Below, one piece after another: positions 11,732 through 23,581 of a stretch of 64,000 bases of DNA. The notes below the pieces were generated by a model. It searched no databases, was not told the DNA's origin, and saw only the letters and a program-made list of their open reading frames with translations. This DNA is from Camellia lanceoleosa (taxonomy: Eukaryota; Streptophyta; Magnoliopsida; Ericales; Theaceae), in NCBI GenBank assembly GCA_025200525.1, contig CM045761.1, forward strand, positions 37,518,190 to 37,582,189. The letters run 5' to 3'. Made by a program: the position numbers and the translations under genes. Every line of letters starts with the position of its first letter. Within the stretch, counting starts at the first letter, position 1.

Positions 11732-13771
11732 CAGTGTTCCATGGCCTAGGAATTGCTTTGTCGTCCTCATCTTCCAAGTGGTATGCCCCTTTTCCTGCTA
11801 ATCCGACCACTTTGTAAGGACCTTCCCAGTTAGGACCTAACTTGCCGTCTCCTGGGACCAATGTGTTGCCCATAACTTTGCGAAGTACCCAATCGCCGAT
11901 CTTGAATTACCTTGGATGCACAGTTTTGTTATACTTCCTAGATAGTTCTTGTTAGTAGGAGGCGATGTGAACCAATGCTCTGTCTCTTCTTTCTTCCGCA
12001 AGGTCAAGTTCCAATGCTATAGCTTCGCCATTTAAGTCTGGATCAAAATTTTCGCTCCGAATTGTGGGGAGTCTGACTTCTAATGGGATGACTGCTTCCA
12101 TGCCATAGGCTAAGGAGAATGGAGTTTCTCCTGTTGACCGCCGTGGTGTGGTGCGATAAGCTCATAAAACATGAGGGAGCTCTTCTGCCCACTTGCCTTT
12201 GGCTTTCTCCAACCTTTTCTTCAATCCGTCCAAAACTACCTTGTTTGACGCCTCGGCTTGACCGTTTGCTTGGGGATACGCCGGTGTAGAATTGTAAAAT
12301 TCTATCTTGTATTCTTCGCAAAAGCCTCTGAAAATTTCGCCACAAACCGAAAAGCCGTTGTTCAAATCAATGCTTTTGGTATGCCAAAGCGAGTAATGAT
12401 GTTCTGCCAAACAAACTTCTTCACATCTTTTTCCTTGATCGACGCCAAGGCTTCTGCTTCCACCCACTTTGTGAAGTAGTCTGTTGCCGCAAGAAAGAAC
12501 TTCCTGTTGCCTGGTGCTGTTGAAAGTGGACCTACTATGTCTAAACCCCACATTGCGAAAGGCCATGGACTAGTCAAAGGTAGGAGTTCTCTGGCAGGTT
12601 GGTGTATTTGATGCGCAAACTTCTGACACTTTTCGCATTTTTTGACATACTTCTCTGAATCTGCTTGCATGTATGGCCACCAGTATCCTTGTGAAATAGC
12701 TCGGTATGCCAATGATCTTCCTCCTTGATGGCTGCCACATACCCCCTCATGTATTTCGAACAGGAATGCCTCCACTTTGCTGGGGTGAACACACTTTAAG
12801 TAAGGTCCTATGAACGACTTCTTGTACAATGCCAAAGATGGAGAGAGCCAAAACCGCTGCGACTTTGCTTTTATTCTGTTGGCTTCTTTCTTCTCCTCTG
12901 GGAGGGTGCCGTCTTTTAGGAATAGTATGATGGGATCCATCCAAGAAGGACCTAACTCTGCACAACATACTTCTTCAGCTTCTGGGTCTTCAATGCTTGG
13001 TCTAGGCAGATAGTCGATTAGTAGTGGATGGGGAATGGAGGTGTCTGCCATTGAGGCCGAACTGCGAGTTAAAGTTCGCTGCTCTTTGTTTTCCTCTCTG
13101 CCAATCTGTTCTATCCTCACTACTTCGAACTTCTTTATCTCTGTCCTGACCAAGTCTTGGTACTTTGCCATCCTATCATCCTTTGCCTCATAGTCGCCAG
13201 ATATTTGGTTTACCACCAGCTGTGAGTCGCTGTAAACCATTAGTTCGGTGGCCTTCATATAGAATGCCGACTTGAGACCTGCTAGAAGCGCCTCATACTC
13301 TGCTTCATTATTTGATGCTGGGAAGCCTAGGTTGATTGCCTGCTCTACTACTAGGCCGTCTAGAGAGATGAGGACTATGCCAAGTCCTGCTCCATGCCTA
13401 TTGGATGCTCCATCCACGAAGAGCTTCCACATCTCTCCAACGAACAACTTCCAGCAGGTGGAGGGATCGGATGATGTCTTGGGATCTTCCATGTTGCTGG
13501 TGGCTTCTTTAGAGTCGATGCTTGCTGTCTGCCCCTTGTTAGCTGATTGTGTCAAGTCGTCATTTGTTGGTATGTCCTGACTTGGTACAACATTGTTTGT
13601 TTCTTCCTTCCCTTCCTTACCTTGGTCTGCCTTGGGGCTTGACTGATTAACCAATACTAGGGGTTGCGTTATTCCGGCGTCAACCTCCTTTCCTAGTTCG
13701 GTTGCTTCAGTTAGGTCGACTGGGCAGATGTGATGACTTCCTGGTGTGAATTCTGCGACGAAGTCTGCCAA
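11732..13771 (-). pseudogene. Archaeal-type RNase H plus integrase of the Tat element
   Basis: The minus-strand frame from 13771 carries the additional RNase [21 protein letters not shown] and [10 protein letters not shown] provide its acidic motifs. It is followed by the integrase zinc finger ([13 protein letters not shown] to KKCEKCQK) and the core beginning GLDIVGPL. The frame breaks near 12365, at the position of the second catalytic Asp: GIPKALI is followed by a stop. The rest continues in another frame with PQANGQAEASN (third acidic residue) and ends in the C-terminal region PRPWNTANLK near 11735. WKLFV occurs twice in quick succession at the start of the RNase H domain, a small duplication. 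The element cannot make active integrase from this copy. Confidence 0.85.
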
Positions 13772-13774
13772 TGC

Positions 13775-14758
13775 TTAAGCCTTTATTGCGGTTCTGGGTT
13801 GGAACTTGATGTCGTACTGTCCCAATTCTACTGCCCATTTCAGAATTCGCCCAGAAAAGTTCGCCCTTTCAAATAAAGCCTTGAGTGGGAAGGCTGTGAG
13901 AACAACTATGGTGTGGGCGTGAAAGTAATGCGACAATTTCCTTGAAGCCATCATTAAGGCCAATGCCAGTTTCTCCAGTGGCAAATACCTCATTTCGGCG
14001 CCTAACAATGTCTTGCTGACATAGAAGATAGGAAGATATTGGATTCGTTCTGCTCGAACCAACACTGCACTTACCGCGTGCTGAAAGACTGCCAAGTAGA
14101 GGAAGAGTTCTTCTCTAGGTATTGGGGTGACAAGTAATGGTGGAGAAGACATGTATTCCTTCAAACTCTCCAGAGCTTAGTCGCATTCTTCGTCCCACTC
14201 AAACTTAGCTTTTAATAATTGAAAGAATGGACGCAATCTGTTTGAAGACCGGCTGATGAATCGGTTAAGCATCTTTCGCCATGCCTGAGATGTCAGATTT
14301 CTTTATCGAGTTAGGCCTTTCTAACTCCCGAATTGCTTTGATTTGGGAGGGGTCTGCCTCAATACCCCGGTTGGTCACCAGGAAACCCAGAAACTTGCTG
14401 CACCTACAATCAATGCGACTTGGAGGCGCAAGTATAGCAGCTTGTGTTTCTTCAGGATCTGGAACATCTCATCTAGGTCCTTTAGATGGTCATCCGCATC
14501 CTTGCTTTTGACTACCATGTCGTCGATGTAAGCCTCCATTGTTCTACCTAACAATGGCTCAAACATCTTGGTGACCATTCTCTGAAACGTCGCCCCTGCA
14601 TTCTTCAGGCTAAAGGGCATGACCTTGTAGCAGTATAGTCCTCTTGAAGTGGTGAAGGATGTTACTTCCTGATCCGGTTCGTGCATGGCTATCTGATGGT
14701 AGCCTCTGTATGCGTCAAGGAAGCTAAGCCTGCTGTGCCCAGCTGTTAGGTCCACCAA
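13775..14758 (-). pseudogene. Reverse transcriptase (C-terminal part) and RNase H
   Basis: From 14758 down, the frame gives RT motifs FLDAYRGYHQIAM, VMPFSLKNAGATFQRM (usually PFGLKNAG) and the active-site YIDDM. A frameshift or stop follows near 14375. The retroviral-type RNase H/connection region is at 14164-13775 (PLLVTPIPREELFLYLAV, FYVSKTL, EKLALAL). The RT N-terminus with its first catalytic Asp region and the whole protease are absent: sequence before 14760 passes directly into gag-like sequence. It is therefore an internally deleted copy. Confidence 0.85.
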
Positions 14759-14933
14759 TTGATCTATCCTCGTCCGTTTCGGTTTTGGCGATCAACCGCA
14801 TTGACCTTTGCTGAGGTCTTCTTCTCTGGTGTTGTGGTCGCGCCAGTTTTTGCTTTGGCACGAGCGCCATCCTCTTCCACCCTGATGTGCTGATGCACTC
14901 TCTCCATCAGGGCCTCCATGGTGAGGGGTGGCG

Positions 14934-16112
14934 TCATGGTGATAGAGTCCTCACCGATCCCCGATGGAAGGCCTCTTTGTATTGCGCAATGGCGAGGTTA
15001 GTGCGCAACCCCAACTGGTTGAATGTCTCCCAGTAGCGACTGTTGTATGACCTCAGGGTCTCCTTGTCGCCCATGTCGATGGAGAGTAACTGGTCGATCT
15101 CCACCGGGGTTTTTGTGTTTGTTCTGAACCGAGTTACAAACGCCTCTGCCAATTGCGCCCAGGAGGCTATGCTGCCCTCTGGAAGCTTCTCAAACCAAGT
15201 CAAGCCAAGGTCCCCAAGGCTTGAAGGAAATAGGATGCACATCAAGGCCTCATTCCGCCGGTATACAGCCATGACCTGGCGAAAGTGGCTTAAGTGCGAG
15301 TAGGGGTCCGTCTTCCCCTCATACGTTGTGAATTTAGGTCTGCACGGCTCGAAGGCGCGCTCTTTCTATTGGGGACGAATGGTGAGGTCTGCGACCTCGC
15401 CAATGCCTTATCCGGTTCGTATGCGGCGCAGATTGGCATTCCAACCTCGACGCTTCCATGCGTCCGAGGAGCCAACCGCCGCAAGGCAGAACCCCGTGGA
15501 TCGCGCGCCTCGGCCCTCCTTCCATCTTGTTTTTTCTTCTAGCATGGATCGTGGGTCGGACGATCCGTAATTCCGTCTGTCTAGACCTCGTCTGTGCGTG
15601 TGTGAGGGCCAATAGGTACTTCCTCGGTGTATGACCTCTCGCACTCGCCCTCTCGCACTGGAGTGACGAGTCCTGGAAGATACGAATCGCGTGTCGCCTG
15701 TCCTGAGGCTTCTGTTCTCTGGTTGAGAGGGTGTAGAATTCCTACTACGACCCTCTGAGTGGCGAGGGGGCGTCTTGTTGTTGCGCCCTTCTCCTATCGC
15801 CACTTCTTTACCCTTCATCTAGCGCTTTAAGGATTCCATGTTTGCCGCCATCTACCGTATTAATTTGTCTTGTTCTCTGACGTGATCCTCCAGAATTTGA
15901 GGATCAACCCTGCGCCTTTGTCTTTCTGAGCTTTGCGAACGAGAGGGATGAGGGCTGTTATTCCTCTTTCTACCCCTGGCATCCCTCCTGGGGGTTTGTC
16001 GTTGCTCCAGGTTTGCCATGGGAGTGACCACTGGTAGGCCCTCGCGCCTTGCACCCCCATCTGGAGTCAGTCCGTCGACGGCGGATTGAGGTAATTCTTC
16101 ATTGTTTGCCAT
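14934..16112 (-). pseudogene. gag of the Tat element, frameshifted
   Basis: The ATG at 16112 starts MANNEELPQSAVDGL, about 45 bp inside the PBS. The product is Arg/Ser-rich at first (RRDARGRKRNNSP). After several frame breaks (15285-15850) the retrotransposon gag core appears at 15272-14934: LTWFEKLPEGSIASWAQLAEAF, TRFRTNTKTPVEIDQLLSI. The zinc-knuckle region expected at the C-terminus is missing because of the deletion that also removed protease. Confidence 0.75.
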
Positions 16113-16157
16113 TGAGGTTCAAGAGAAAGCTTGATCAAGAGGTTGTTCTTGTCTGAT

Positions 16158-16175
16158 TTCCCACAGACGGCGCCA
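16158..16175 (-). promoter_or_regulatory. Primer-binding site of gypsy element 1
   Basis: On the minus strand this reads TGGCGCCGTCTGTGGGAA, two bases after the LTR end. The same sequence with the same 2-base spacer is found in the second gypsy element (25374-25391). It resembles the tRNA-Asp-type site (TGGCGCCG...) used by several plant gypsy elements; I have not matched it to a specific tRNA. Confidence 0.8.
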
Positions 16176-16177
16176 AT

Positions 16178-17161
16178 TGTACGGGAAAGAAATACACCTT
16201 CTCGTATAATCCTGTTGATCAAGTCTGCGTTCCTCTGTACGTCGTCGTTCTACTACCTGTAAACACAAACGTGAGCTGGCCGGCGGGTGTGTGCCGGAAA
16301 CCTCTCCGATGCCTAAGTCAGTAAGCAAGACAAGAAGGCAAGAGCTCTATGTATTCAGGAAGCAAAAGTTGCATTACCTCTCCAAAGGTGATATTAGTGA
16401 GCTTATATAGGTTTTGCGTGGCACAATCCTGGTAGGACTTTTATTCCTCCATGTGCAGAGTCCTTCTAGGATTACTCCTCCTTGCGTAGAGTCCTCATTG
16501 GATTCATACTCCTGGAAGACAATGCTTATCCTCCAACACCCCCCTCACTGCTTAAACCAAGTGAGATGGTTCTTCTTATGGCCGGACTACTTCAGGACCG
16601 AAGTAACTATTAATTCGGCCCTCACTTTACTCTCCCTTACCTCGGCTTTCCCATACTAAGACCGAGCTATCCATAAGGGAGTTAAAGCCGAGCTATCTTT
16701 AGAACCACAGCTTACTTCAGTTTCTCACATGCCATAACCGAAGTAACTATCGAAGACCGAAACCTTCGTGCTACTCCACTCAACCGGAGTAGAACTAAGT
16801 CCTTCCGAGACCGAAATAACTTGCCCTGTCAGACTAACAAATCCAGACCGATCTAACTGTTACCTCGATCTTCCTTTCCTTTCTTCTACCTCGGCCTCAC
16901 AGACACGACCAAGCTATCCATAGAAGAACTAAACCGAGCTAACGTTCAATCAAGCCTCAGAACGGAATACACACCTCGGTTCCGAACAGTGCGACCGAGC
17001 TACACCGAACTAAACAAACTCACTTCATCCGGCGACAAAACCGTACTCTAGACCGGTCTACCATTTGTCCACGGCCCGGCCTCTAAGCCTCTTTACTTCG
17101 GTCCATAGAACGGCCCATAACCCCAGCTCGGCCCAATTTACCAATATAAATTACCCTCTCA
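16178..17161 (-). mobile_element. 5' LTR of gypsy element 1
   Basis: On the minus strand the LTR runs from TGAGAGGGTAATTTATATTG to CCCGTACA (984 bp; TG..CA ends). A GGTGG sequence lies just outside (17162-17166). It is rich in CCGAGCT/ACCGAGGT motifs and has a TATA-like sequence (complement of gcttatatagg near 16400). No second LTR copy is found at the other end of the element. Plus-strand frames inside it are not called. Confidence 0.75.
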
Positions 17162-18227
17162 GGTGGTATTAGAAAAATAGTGAGGGGATTATAAATTTTT
17201 ATATTTTTTTTATTTTTTATATATTGGGAATTTTTTTTAAATATTAATGTTTAATTTTTTATTTATTTTCTTATTTTATATAAAAATAATTTAACAATTC
17301 CTACACTAACAACTATTATCAAAATAAACATAATTTTACTTAATCCCCTCACTATCAATCCCTTCCATTCTACTTTTGAAAACAAATAAGGCCTTAGGAA
17401 CATGACATTTGGTAATTGGTGTAAGATAGGACAGCATTGTAACTCATGCGCATTGAATAATTTTCATTTCTTTTGATAAAGCACTTTTCTACTTCACATT
17501 ATTTTGTAATATAGATGATTTAGAGATAATAAATAATGTTTCTCACTTGTTTCTACTAATTTAAAACTAGCATGTCACCCGTGCTATGCACGGAATAAAA
17601 TAATATATTATTTATTAAAAATATAATAATTATATTTAATTTTTTGTATATTTTATCTCGTAAATAAAATTTTATATATAAGTTCAGAGTTTTGTTTCAA
17701 AGGTTCCTTGGCTATAATAGTTACTCATAAACATAGATTAAAATTGTTGTATTGACAATTAATAATTAAAATTATGCTTTGTTATAAAAAAAAAATGACA
17801 TAGTTCTAATACTTCACTATTTTAGAATAAAAATATATGAATTTTTAAAAATTGTTATATTGGTTTTTGAAAGGAAAATAATTAAAGAAATTTTAAAAAC
17901 TTAATGAATAAGAAAGAATCATCATAACATATAATTTAAAATATGAAAAAAACAGTTAAAAATGAATAAAGACTTTAAAAATATGTGATTACAATTAAAA
18001 CTAATGTCATATTTATTAATATGTATAATTTTATTTGGATATTATATAGCGATCCCGGTTGTCCCTTTACTGTTCAGTTGAATTCCGGACTCGGTTCCGT
18101 GAAGTTGATAGTGGTAATTATCTTGTTTACGCCCTTTACTCTTTGTGTTTGGGTTTTGGGAATGTTTTGGGCAGGTGTGTTACAGGTTGAGTGAGCCTAA
18201 GTCTCAATCCTAGTTGCCCAGGTTTTT

Positions 18228-18656
18228 GGTGTTGCGCTCGAGCGGGTTATTCTGCGCTCGAGCGGGTTATTCTACGCTCGAGCGGAGTTTGGTTTTTGGT
18301 TGTCCGCTCGAGCGGGACTTCTTGCGCTCGAGCGGGGTTTACACTCTTCCAGTATTTTGTGTCCCTGCAAAACTTCTACAGGTGTGTTTTCTACGCTCGA
18401 GTGGATTTCCTGCACTCGAGCAGGTTGCGCTCGAGCGGTCTTGTTGGCGCTCAAGCGAGTTGCGCTCGAGCGGTCTTGTTGGCGATCGAGCGGGTAGTAC
18501 TTTTAGGGTGTAAGTTCTGGGAAGGGGAAATCCACGCTCGAGCGGACAGGTTTTCGCGCTCGAGCGGATGTACTTTATTATTATGTCTTGGCGCTCGAAC
18601 GGACCTAGTTTTTTGTTCTTTACGCTCGAGCGTTGTGTTCTCCGCTCGAGCGGGGA
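18228..18656. repeat. Interspersed CGCTCGAGCG palindrome array
   Basis: The 10-base perfect palindrome CGCTCGAGCG (or one-base variants) occurs about 16 times at irregular intervals of 20-60 bp within the solo LTR, often extended as GCGCTCGAGCGGG. The spacers are unrelated to each other, so this is not a simple tandem repeat. Frames crossing it on either strand give repeated LRSSG/ARAG or SARA peptides and are not genes. Confidence 0.9.
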
Positions 18657-19499
18657 TGTCGTATATCAGTTGGCAGTTGGGCATTTTGAAATCACTTTTT
18701 ACATATTCTCTCTCTCTCTTACTTTCCCAAAAGCATTTTTGAGAGTCTCTCTCTCTAGAAACTTCCTTCTCTCTAGGGTTTAATCTAGTTAGAGTGCTTT
18801 CCTTTCCTTTGGCCTTTGTTAAAGTTGTGTTGATCGTCGAGGGCTTCGTTTTGATCCGTGGATCTTGGTGTTTGGAGCACTTTGGTTTTCTTCAACTTCT
18901 TCCTTGAGCTCCGAAATTTGAGGTAGGGATTCCTACTCACTCTTATGGTCTTTGACATAGATTTTTGGTTGTTTTGATAAAGTGTCGAAGTGGGGTGATT
19001 TTGGGACTTAGGGTTTCAAAATGTAAAAAGGGGATTTTGTTATTTTGGCTCTAAAATGTGTAATTTGGGTTTCAAAATGATGAGATTGTTGTTGATTGTT
19101 GATATATAGACCATTGGGTCAATATCTGGAAATGGGGTAGAAAACCCTAGTTTGTTTTATAAATTAATTGGTATAATTAATTTGGGAAAAAGTGTTGTTA
19201 TATGGAATTGAGTTGGAAATAATGGAATTGACTCATTATATTATAAAATTGTGGAGTTGGATTTATTAATCGCTCACTTTTGAAAACATTGATATTTTAT
19301 CCGTTGGAGCTTTTATTATCTGTTTAGAAATAATTGCTTGGGCTGCCGGTGGAGGGTCGTTTTGATTGTTGTAGACAATGCATGATGATTAGGCAAACTA
19401 AAACTAATCAATTGGATATGTCATAGAATATGACGGTTGACAGAATACATTAACGTTATGTATTGATTGATTGTGTATATGACTTGTATGTATATACCT

Positions 19500-19800
19500 T
19501 GTGTGTGTGTGGGAGGAGATAGGGGATGCACTCCACGCTTTAGGGGAAGATAGGGGATGGACCTCTAAACCGGTTGTTGATTGGGAGGAGATAGGGGATG
19601 GACTCCACTGATACAGCTCATATGCTTGTCAGTTAATGTGTTGATATAGCTAATATGCTTATCTAAGGAAGTGTTGATACAACTCATATGTTTATCATTG
19701 GAAGTGTTGATATCGCTAATATGCCTATCTGTAGAAAAGTGGATATAGCTTGTATGCTTATCTGTTGAGATGTTGATACAACTATTATGTTTATCTATTG
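19500..19800. repeat. Two short tandem arrays inside the solo LTR
   Basis: First, three copies of a GGGAGGAGATAGGGGATGGAC-like block (19508-19610). Then about five copies of a ~50-bp unit containing GTTGATAYARCT and ATATGCTTATCT (19605-19800). Arrays like these are common within long gypsy LTRs. Confidence 0.8.
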
Positions 19801-20774
19801 GAAAATGGGAAACATTTAATATGAGTAACTATCTCATATAAGTGGTTGGTCAGGTTCTGAGCCGTTGATGTAAATTGTGAAGTTGATAAGAAATGGAAAA
19901 TGAAACGAAACATGAACATAGTGGTCATGAAGTGGAAATGGGTTATAAATTGGTTAATGGGAATTGAACATTTATCAATTGCTAATGTCTTAGTCATTGC
20001 TCATACTGTGTTTAGCATATCTCTACTGGGCGTTGACTCACCCTATATGGGACACCATTTTCAGGTACAGGTAGCATGCCACCTCCAAGGACATAGCTTG
20101 GATGACGAGGATGAGAGTTGAAGACTCTTTTGTTTATTTTATTTGTGTTACATGTATATCAAGCCAAGGGCTTCTTTTGTAGAGAGTTAGCACTCTTCTT
20201 GTGTGTAACCAAGTGTTAACTTGGAAAGCTGTAAGCCCGTAGGGCATTTGCTTTTGTTGTTAACATGTAACACTTTTGTAAGAACTACTTAACAAATAGA
20301 AATAGTTGATTTCTCTTGTATCAATTCATGTCTTTCGTGATGGGTTTTATGTATTATTTTGAGTGCGTTACATATTATTTATATTTTAACATGCTTATTG
20401 AAAAAATAAAAATATTAATAATTTTGAGTTTTAAAATATGATTTTGTAGACTGGCTATATTAACTTTTAGAAGGAATATATTGGAATTTTTTACAAAAAT
20501 TGAATATTAGTCATTGAACAAATCTTATAAGATTTATAAAATAAAATTTATAATAGGAAGAAATTAATGATATTCCTACATATGCATTTTAACAATTTGA
20601 AATTTTGAAAAAAAAAATAGATTAGAACTTTGAACTTCAATTATTGTACAACATTTTTATTTATATAATAATATAAATAAGGATAGGTAATAAATAGATT
20701 AAAATTAATTATAAATATAGCTATATTTAAAAGGGGTACTTACATGTAGATCTTAATAAGTGGGTTTATTGTCT

Positions 20775-20995
20775 AATAGGTCTTATGAAAAAAAATTGTC
20801 ATAAAAAAATGTCACTAATTGTAAGTTTTATCGACAATTTATAAAAATCATGACAAAAAAAGTCACTAATTATCAATTTTTTGCGACATATATAAAAAAT
20901 TGTCACAAAAAAATTATTTTTAGTGACAATTTTACCAAGACTTATTTTCAATAGGACTTGATGGGAATTAAGTCCAACTATTAGGACCTATTGGT
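20775..20995. mobile_element. Possible small inverted-repeat element
   Basis: The left part (taataggtcttatg, then TTGTCA and GTCACTAATTG) is roughly complementary to the right part (AGTGACAATTTTACCAAGAC, then caataggact). No clear target duplication is seen, so this is tentative. Confidence 0.3.
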
Positions 20996-22295
20996 AGTTT
21001 TATTTAAAAGGATATGGTTTTGTATAGTTATATTTTAAATTCTAAAATTTATTTTTTAACTTACTATATAAAAAGATTCAAAATTTTAAATTACATATGA
21101 TTTTTTTAAAAAAAAACATATGAACTCACAGTGAAGTAGAGGGAGAAGTACCATAATGGAATAGAGGAGCTGCACATATTAAAGATAAATAATTAAATAA
21201 TTGACTAACACCTTTTAATAGCTTTGAAAAAAATGATTAAAATTAAAATTTTCTATTTATAACTTTGAAAAATTATTATATGCCTTTGAAATAATATTCT
21301 GCACCAACTGTCAATTAACACATATCATGATATCAAAAAAATATTAAAAGTAAAATTTTTTTTAAAAAAAAATGTAATGATATACAAACATAAAATCAAT
21401 ACAAAAAACTTATTAATAAAGATTTTGTTTGGATTTTTATCTATCACTTTATAGTGAGTGACATGTTTTTTTATTATACAAATGACCCTATCATGTCATT
21501 TTAGTATAAAAATTCTAGAAAAATAATATTAACCAACAAAAAATAGTTATAAACAAAAAACAGATAATGGTTTGTAGAGAGGAGGTAGAAATGACACACA
21601 AAATATGAAATACAAAAACAAAAAAATGGTCATAGGTAAAAAAGAAGAAGAAAAAATGGTGTACCTAAAAGATAAAAATGTGTGTTTAAATAATAGAACA
21701 TATTAAACATAAACTAACCTCCAATTTGTCTCATAAAATAAACTTAAAAAATAATGAGTTTCATTATTCCATGAATATAATATTTATAAGGTGAGCAAGA
21801 CATGAATGGCTTGGATAAAGTGTAATATATGATGGCTAAGATTTTTTATAGAAGAAAGAATTGGTTAGAAAAAGAATGCATAAGAATAATTTTTTTTCAT
21901 CTTTTCTTTCCTAAATTATAAATCATGAAATCATTATTAAAAATAATAAAGTATGAGATTTTTCTAAAAAAATATATATAGTATAGATATGTTTAAATTT
22001 ATTTGGGAATAAAATCATGTTTAGTTATGGAATAGAGAGAGAATCTAGATATAAGGTTTAATTTTTATTTTATGTTAGGCTTAATTTTAGGTTTATATAG
22101 ATTCTTCCCGTTGTAAAATATTTTAATAATATACATTTTATGGGAGGTAAGAGAATTTTCTTTTCATTAGATTTATTTTAGGAGAGAGAAGATTGTATGA
22201 GATTTATGTTCTTTTTAAAAAATTAGATTTAAGGTTTTGAAACATTTAGGGCCTTTAAAATGAAAAGTCACTTTAGTATAATATATAGTATAGAT

Positions 22296-23150
22296 AGATT
22301 ATGCGATTTAGAGAAGAGATAAATATCATGAGAGAGATTTTAGATACTTGTAATTCATTTTTTTTTTTTTTTAAATCTATAGTTACTTTGTTAGCCAATA
22401 GTATTATTTTTAAATCTTTTTAAAATTACAAAAATTAGCAATTTTAGTTTTTTTTTTAATCTATAGTTATTTTGTTAGCTAATAGTACTATTTTTAAAAT
22501 TACAAAAATTAGCAATTGTGATTTTACTTTCTTTTTAATCTATATGTTTTTTTTAAAATATATAATTACTTTGTTATGAGATCAGATTGGTATGTATATA
22601 TATATATATATATTTTTTTTTTAACGTATAGTTACTTTATTATGAGAAGGGATTTAGGAAAAAGAGAAATATTGGGGGGAGAGATTTTAGGAACTTGTAA
22701 TTCAAAATTTTAGGTGATTTTTTATTTATTTTTTTAAATCTATAATTACTTTGTTAGCCAATAAAATTATTTTTAAATATTTTTAAAATCACAAAAATTA
22801 AAAATTGTGGAATGAGAGTTTGGAACTCTCACAAGCCTTTTCCTTATGTAATATATAAATAGATATAGATATTTATGTTTGTTTTAGATTTTTTTAATAT
22901 ACAAATTATTATTTTTAGATTTTTTTATAAAAATAATTTAATAATCTCATCACTAACTATAGTGTATAGGAGAAATTAAAAAGGATGCTACAATAACTAT
23001 AAGAGAAGTCAAAAGGCTTGTAGATTGGAAGAAGTCAATAAATGCTGAGATTATTATTTTTTTAAATTAAAAAATTAGAAAATTAAGATTGGAATATTGA
23101 AGCTTCCATAAGGCTCATTGGTTAAAAACTCCATTTTTCCTTATATAATA
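22296..23150. mobile_element. Helitron-derived remnants
   Basis: Segments here repeat parts of the neighbouring Helitrons: 22860-23000 matches the sequence just inside the 3' hairpin of the element at 23151-23581 ('ataaaaataatttaa', 'actatagtgtataggaga'), and 23090-23150 matches its 5' end region ('ggttaaaaactcc'). The terminal hairpin and the TCTATAC start are missing. Poly(T) tracts alternate with 'aatctatagttactttgtta' blocks repeated three or four times between 22370 and 22760. Confidence 0.5.
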
Positions 23151-23581
23151 CTAGCCCATCACCCGTGTTATGCACGAGATAATTGTAAATATTTATATTT
23201 GTTTTAAATTTTTTTTAATATATAAATTATGTTTTTTAAGATTTTTTATAAAAATAATTTAACAATCTTATCACTAACCATAGTGTATGGGAGAAGTTGA
23301 AAAGAATACTGCAGTAACTATATATGGATTGTATCTATAATTATTTGTATGGGGGGATTTTAAATGCTAATCTGAGGATTTTGACCAAATCAATAAATGT
23401 AGGCATGTGGAAAGACATATGGATTGGAAAAAGTTAATAAATGCTAATCAGAAATTTTGACCAAATCAATAAATGTTGATTTTTTTTTAAATAAAAAATT
23501 TAGAAAATTTAGATTGAAATATTGAAACTCTCACAAGCCTTTGAGGTTAAAAATTCTCTTTTACTTAATATATAGTATAGA
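23151..23581 (-). mobile_element. Short non-autonomous Helitron
   Basis: The minus-strand start at 23581 is TCTATACTATATATTAAGTA. The minus-strand end has a hairpin (CTCGTGCATAACACGGG, imperfect), then TGATGGG, then CTAG at 23154-23151. Target A and T lie outside. Length is 431 bp. The interior matches the last part of the large Helitron at 23750-36949 ('gaccaaatcaataaatg', 'tataattatttgtatg'). Confidence 0.75.

Larger units (their letters stand above)
10409..17161 (-). mobile_element. Tat-lineage Ty3/gypsy retrotransposon, decayed
   Basis: On the minus strand the order is: LTR (17161 to 16178), primer-binding site, gag, a large gap where gag C-terminus, protease and RT N-terminus should be, RT, RNase H, an additional archaeal-type RNase H, integrase, tandem array, poly(A) run (sense) and an ORF on the opposite strand. 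The second RNase H domain before integrase is diagnostic of the Tat lineage (Ogre/Retand/Grande relatives). No 3' LTR is present at the left end. It sits inside a Tourist MITE. All coding parts are broken by stops or frameshifts. Confidence 0.85.
10254..17393. mobile_element. Tourist/PIF-type MITE split by a gypsy insertion
   Basis: The left arm (10254-10408) begins GGCCCCGTTTGTTTTGG. The right arm (17162-17393) ends in the complement of GGCCTTATTTGTTTTC. TTA flanks the outer ends (10251-10253 and 17394-17396). Both arms carry the complementary 'gaggggatta' block. The two arms join into about 380 bp of MITE once the intervening gypsy DNA is removed. GGTGG occurs at both inner edges (10404-10408 and 17162-17166), as expected for an LTR-retrotransposon target duplication. 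Confidence 0.8.
18045..20372 (+). mobile_element. Solo LTR (2.3 kb), chromovirus-like ends
   Basis: The stretch begins TATAGCGATCCC, which I read as a decayed TGTAGCGACCC start, and ends GAGTGCGTTACA. It is flanked by a perfect 5-bp duplication TATTA (18040-18044 and 20373-20377). No internal coding region is present, so it is a solo LTR left by LTR-LTR recombination. It contains a CTCGAG palindrome array, a leader-like region with (TC)n and 'agggtttaatctagttag', a tandem array with ATATGCTTATC, and a 3' end with 'ttttcaggtacaggtag'. The length and internal repeats fit Tekay/Del-type gypsy LTRs; lineage assignment is an inference. Confidence 0.75.
17567..22294 (-). mobile_element. Helitron, minus strand, with a nested solo LTR
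   Basis: The minus-strand 3' end has the Helitron signature: a 6-bp hairpin (CCGTGC-ATA-GCACGG), then GGTGACATG, then CTAG at 17570-17567, with target A/T outside. The minus-strand 5' end at 22294 begins TCTATACTATATATTA, the same start as the two other Helitrons here. There is no Rep/helicase frame, so it is non-autonomous. About half of it is a later solo LTR (18045-20372). The rest is AT-rich without genes. Confidence 0.65.

Noticed and set aside
12258..14531. Plus-strand frames inside gypsy element 1 pol
   Set aside because: Opposite-strand shadows of the RNase H/integrase frame.
18191..18784. Long plus-strand frames (183 and 99 codons) and minus-strand frames in the CTCGAG region
   Set aside because: They are translations of the CGCTCGAGCG palindromes inside a solo LTR, giving repeated RSSG/SARA peptides.
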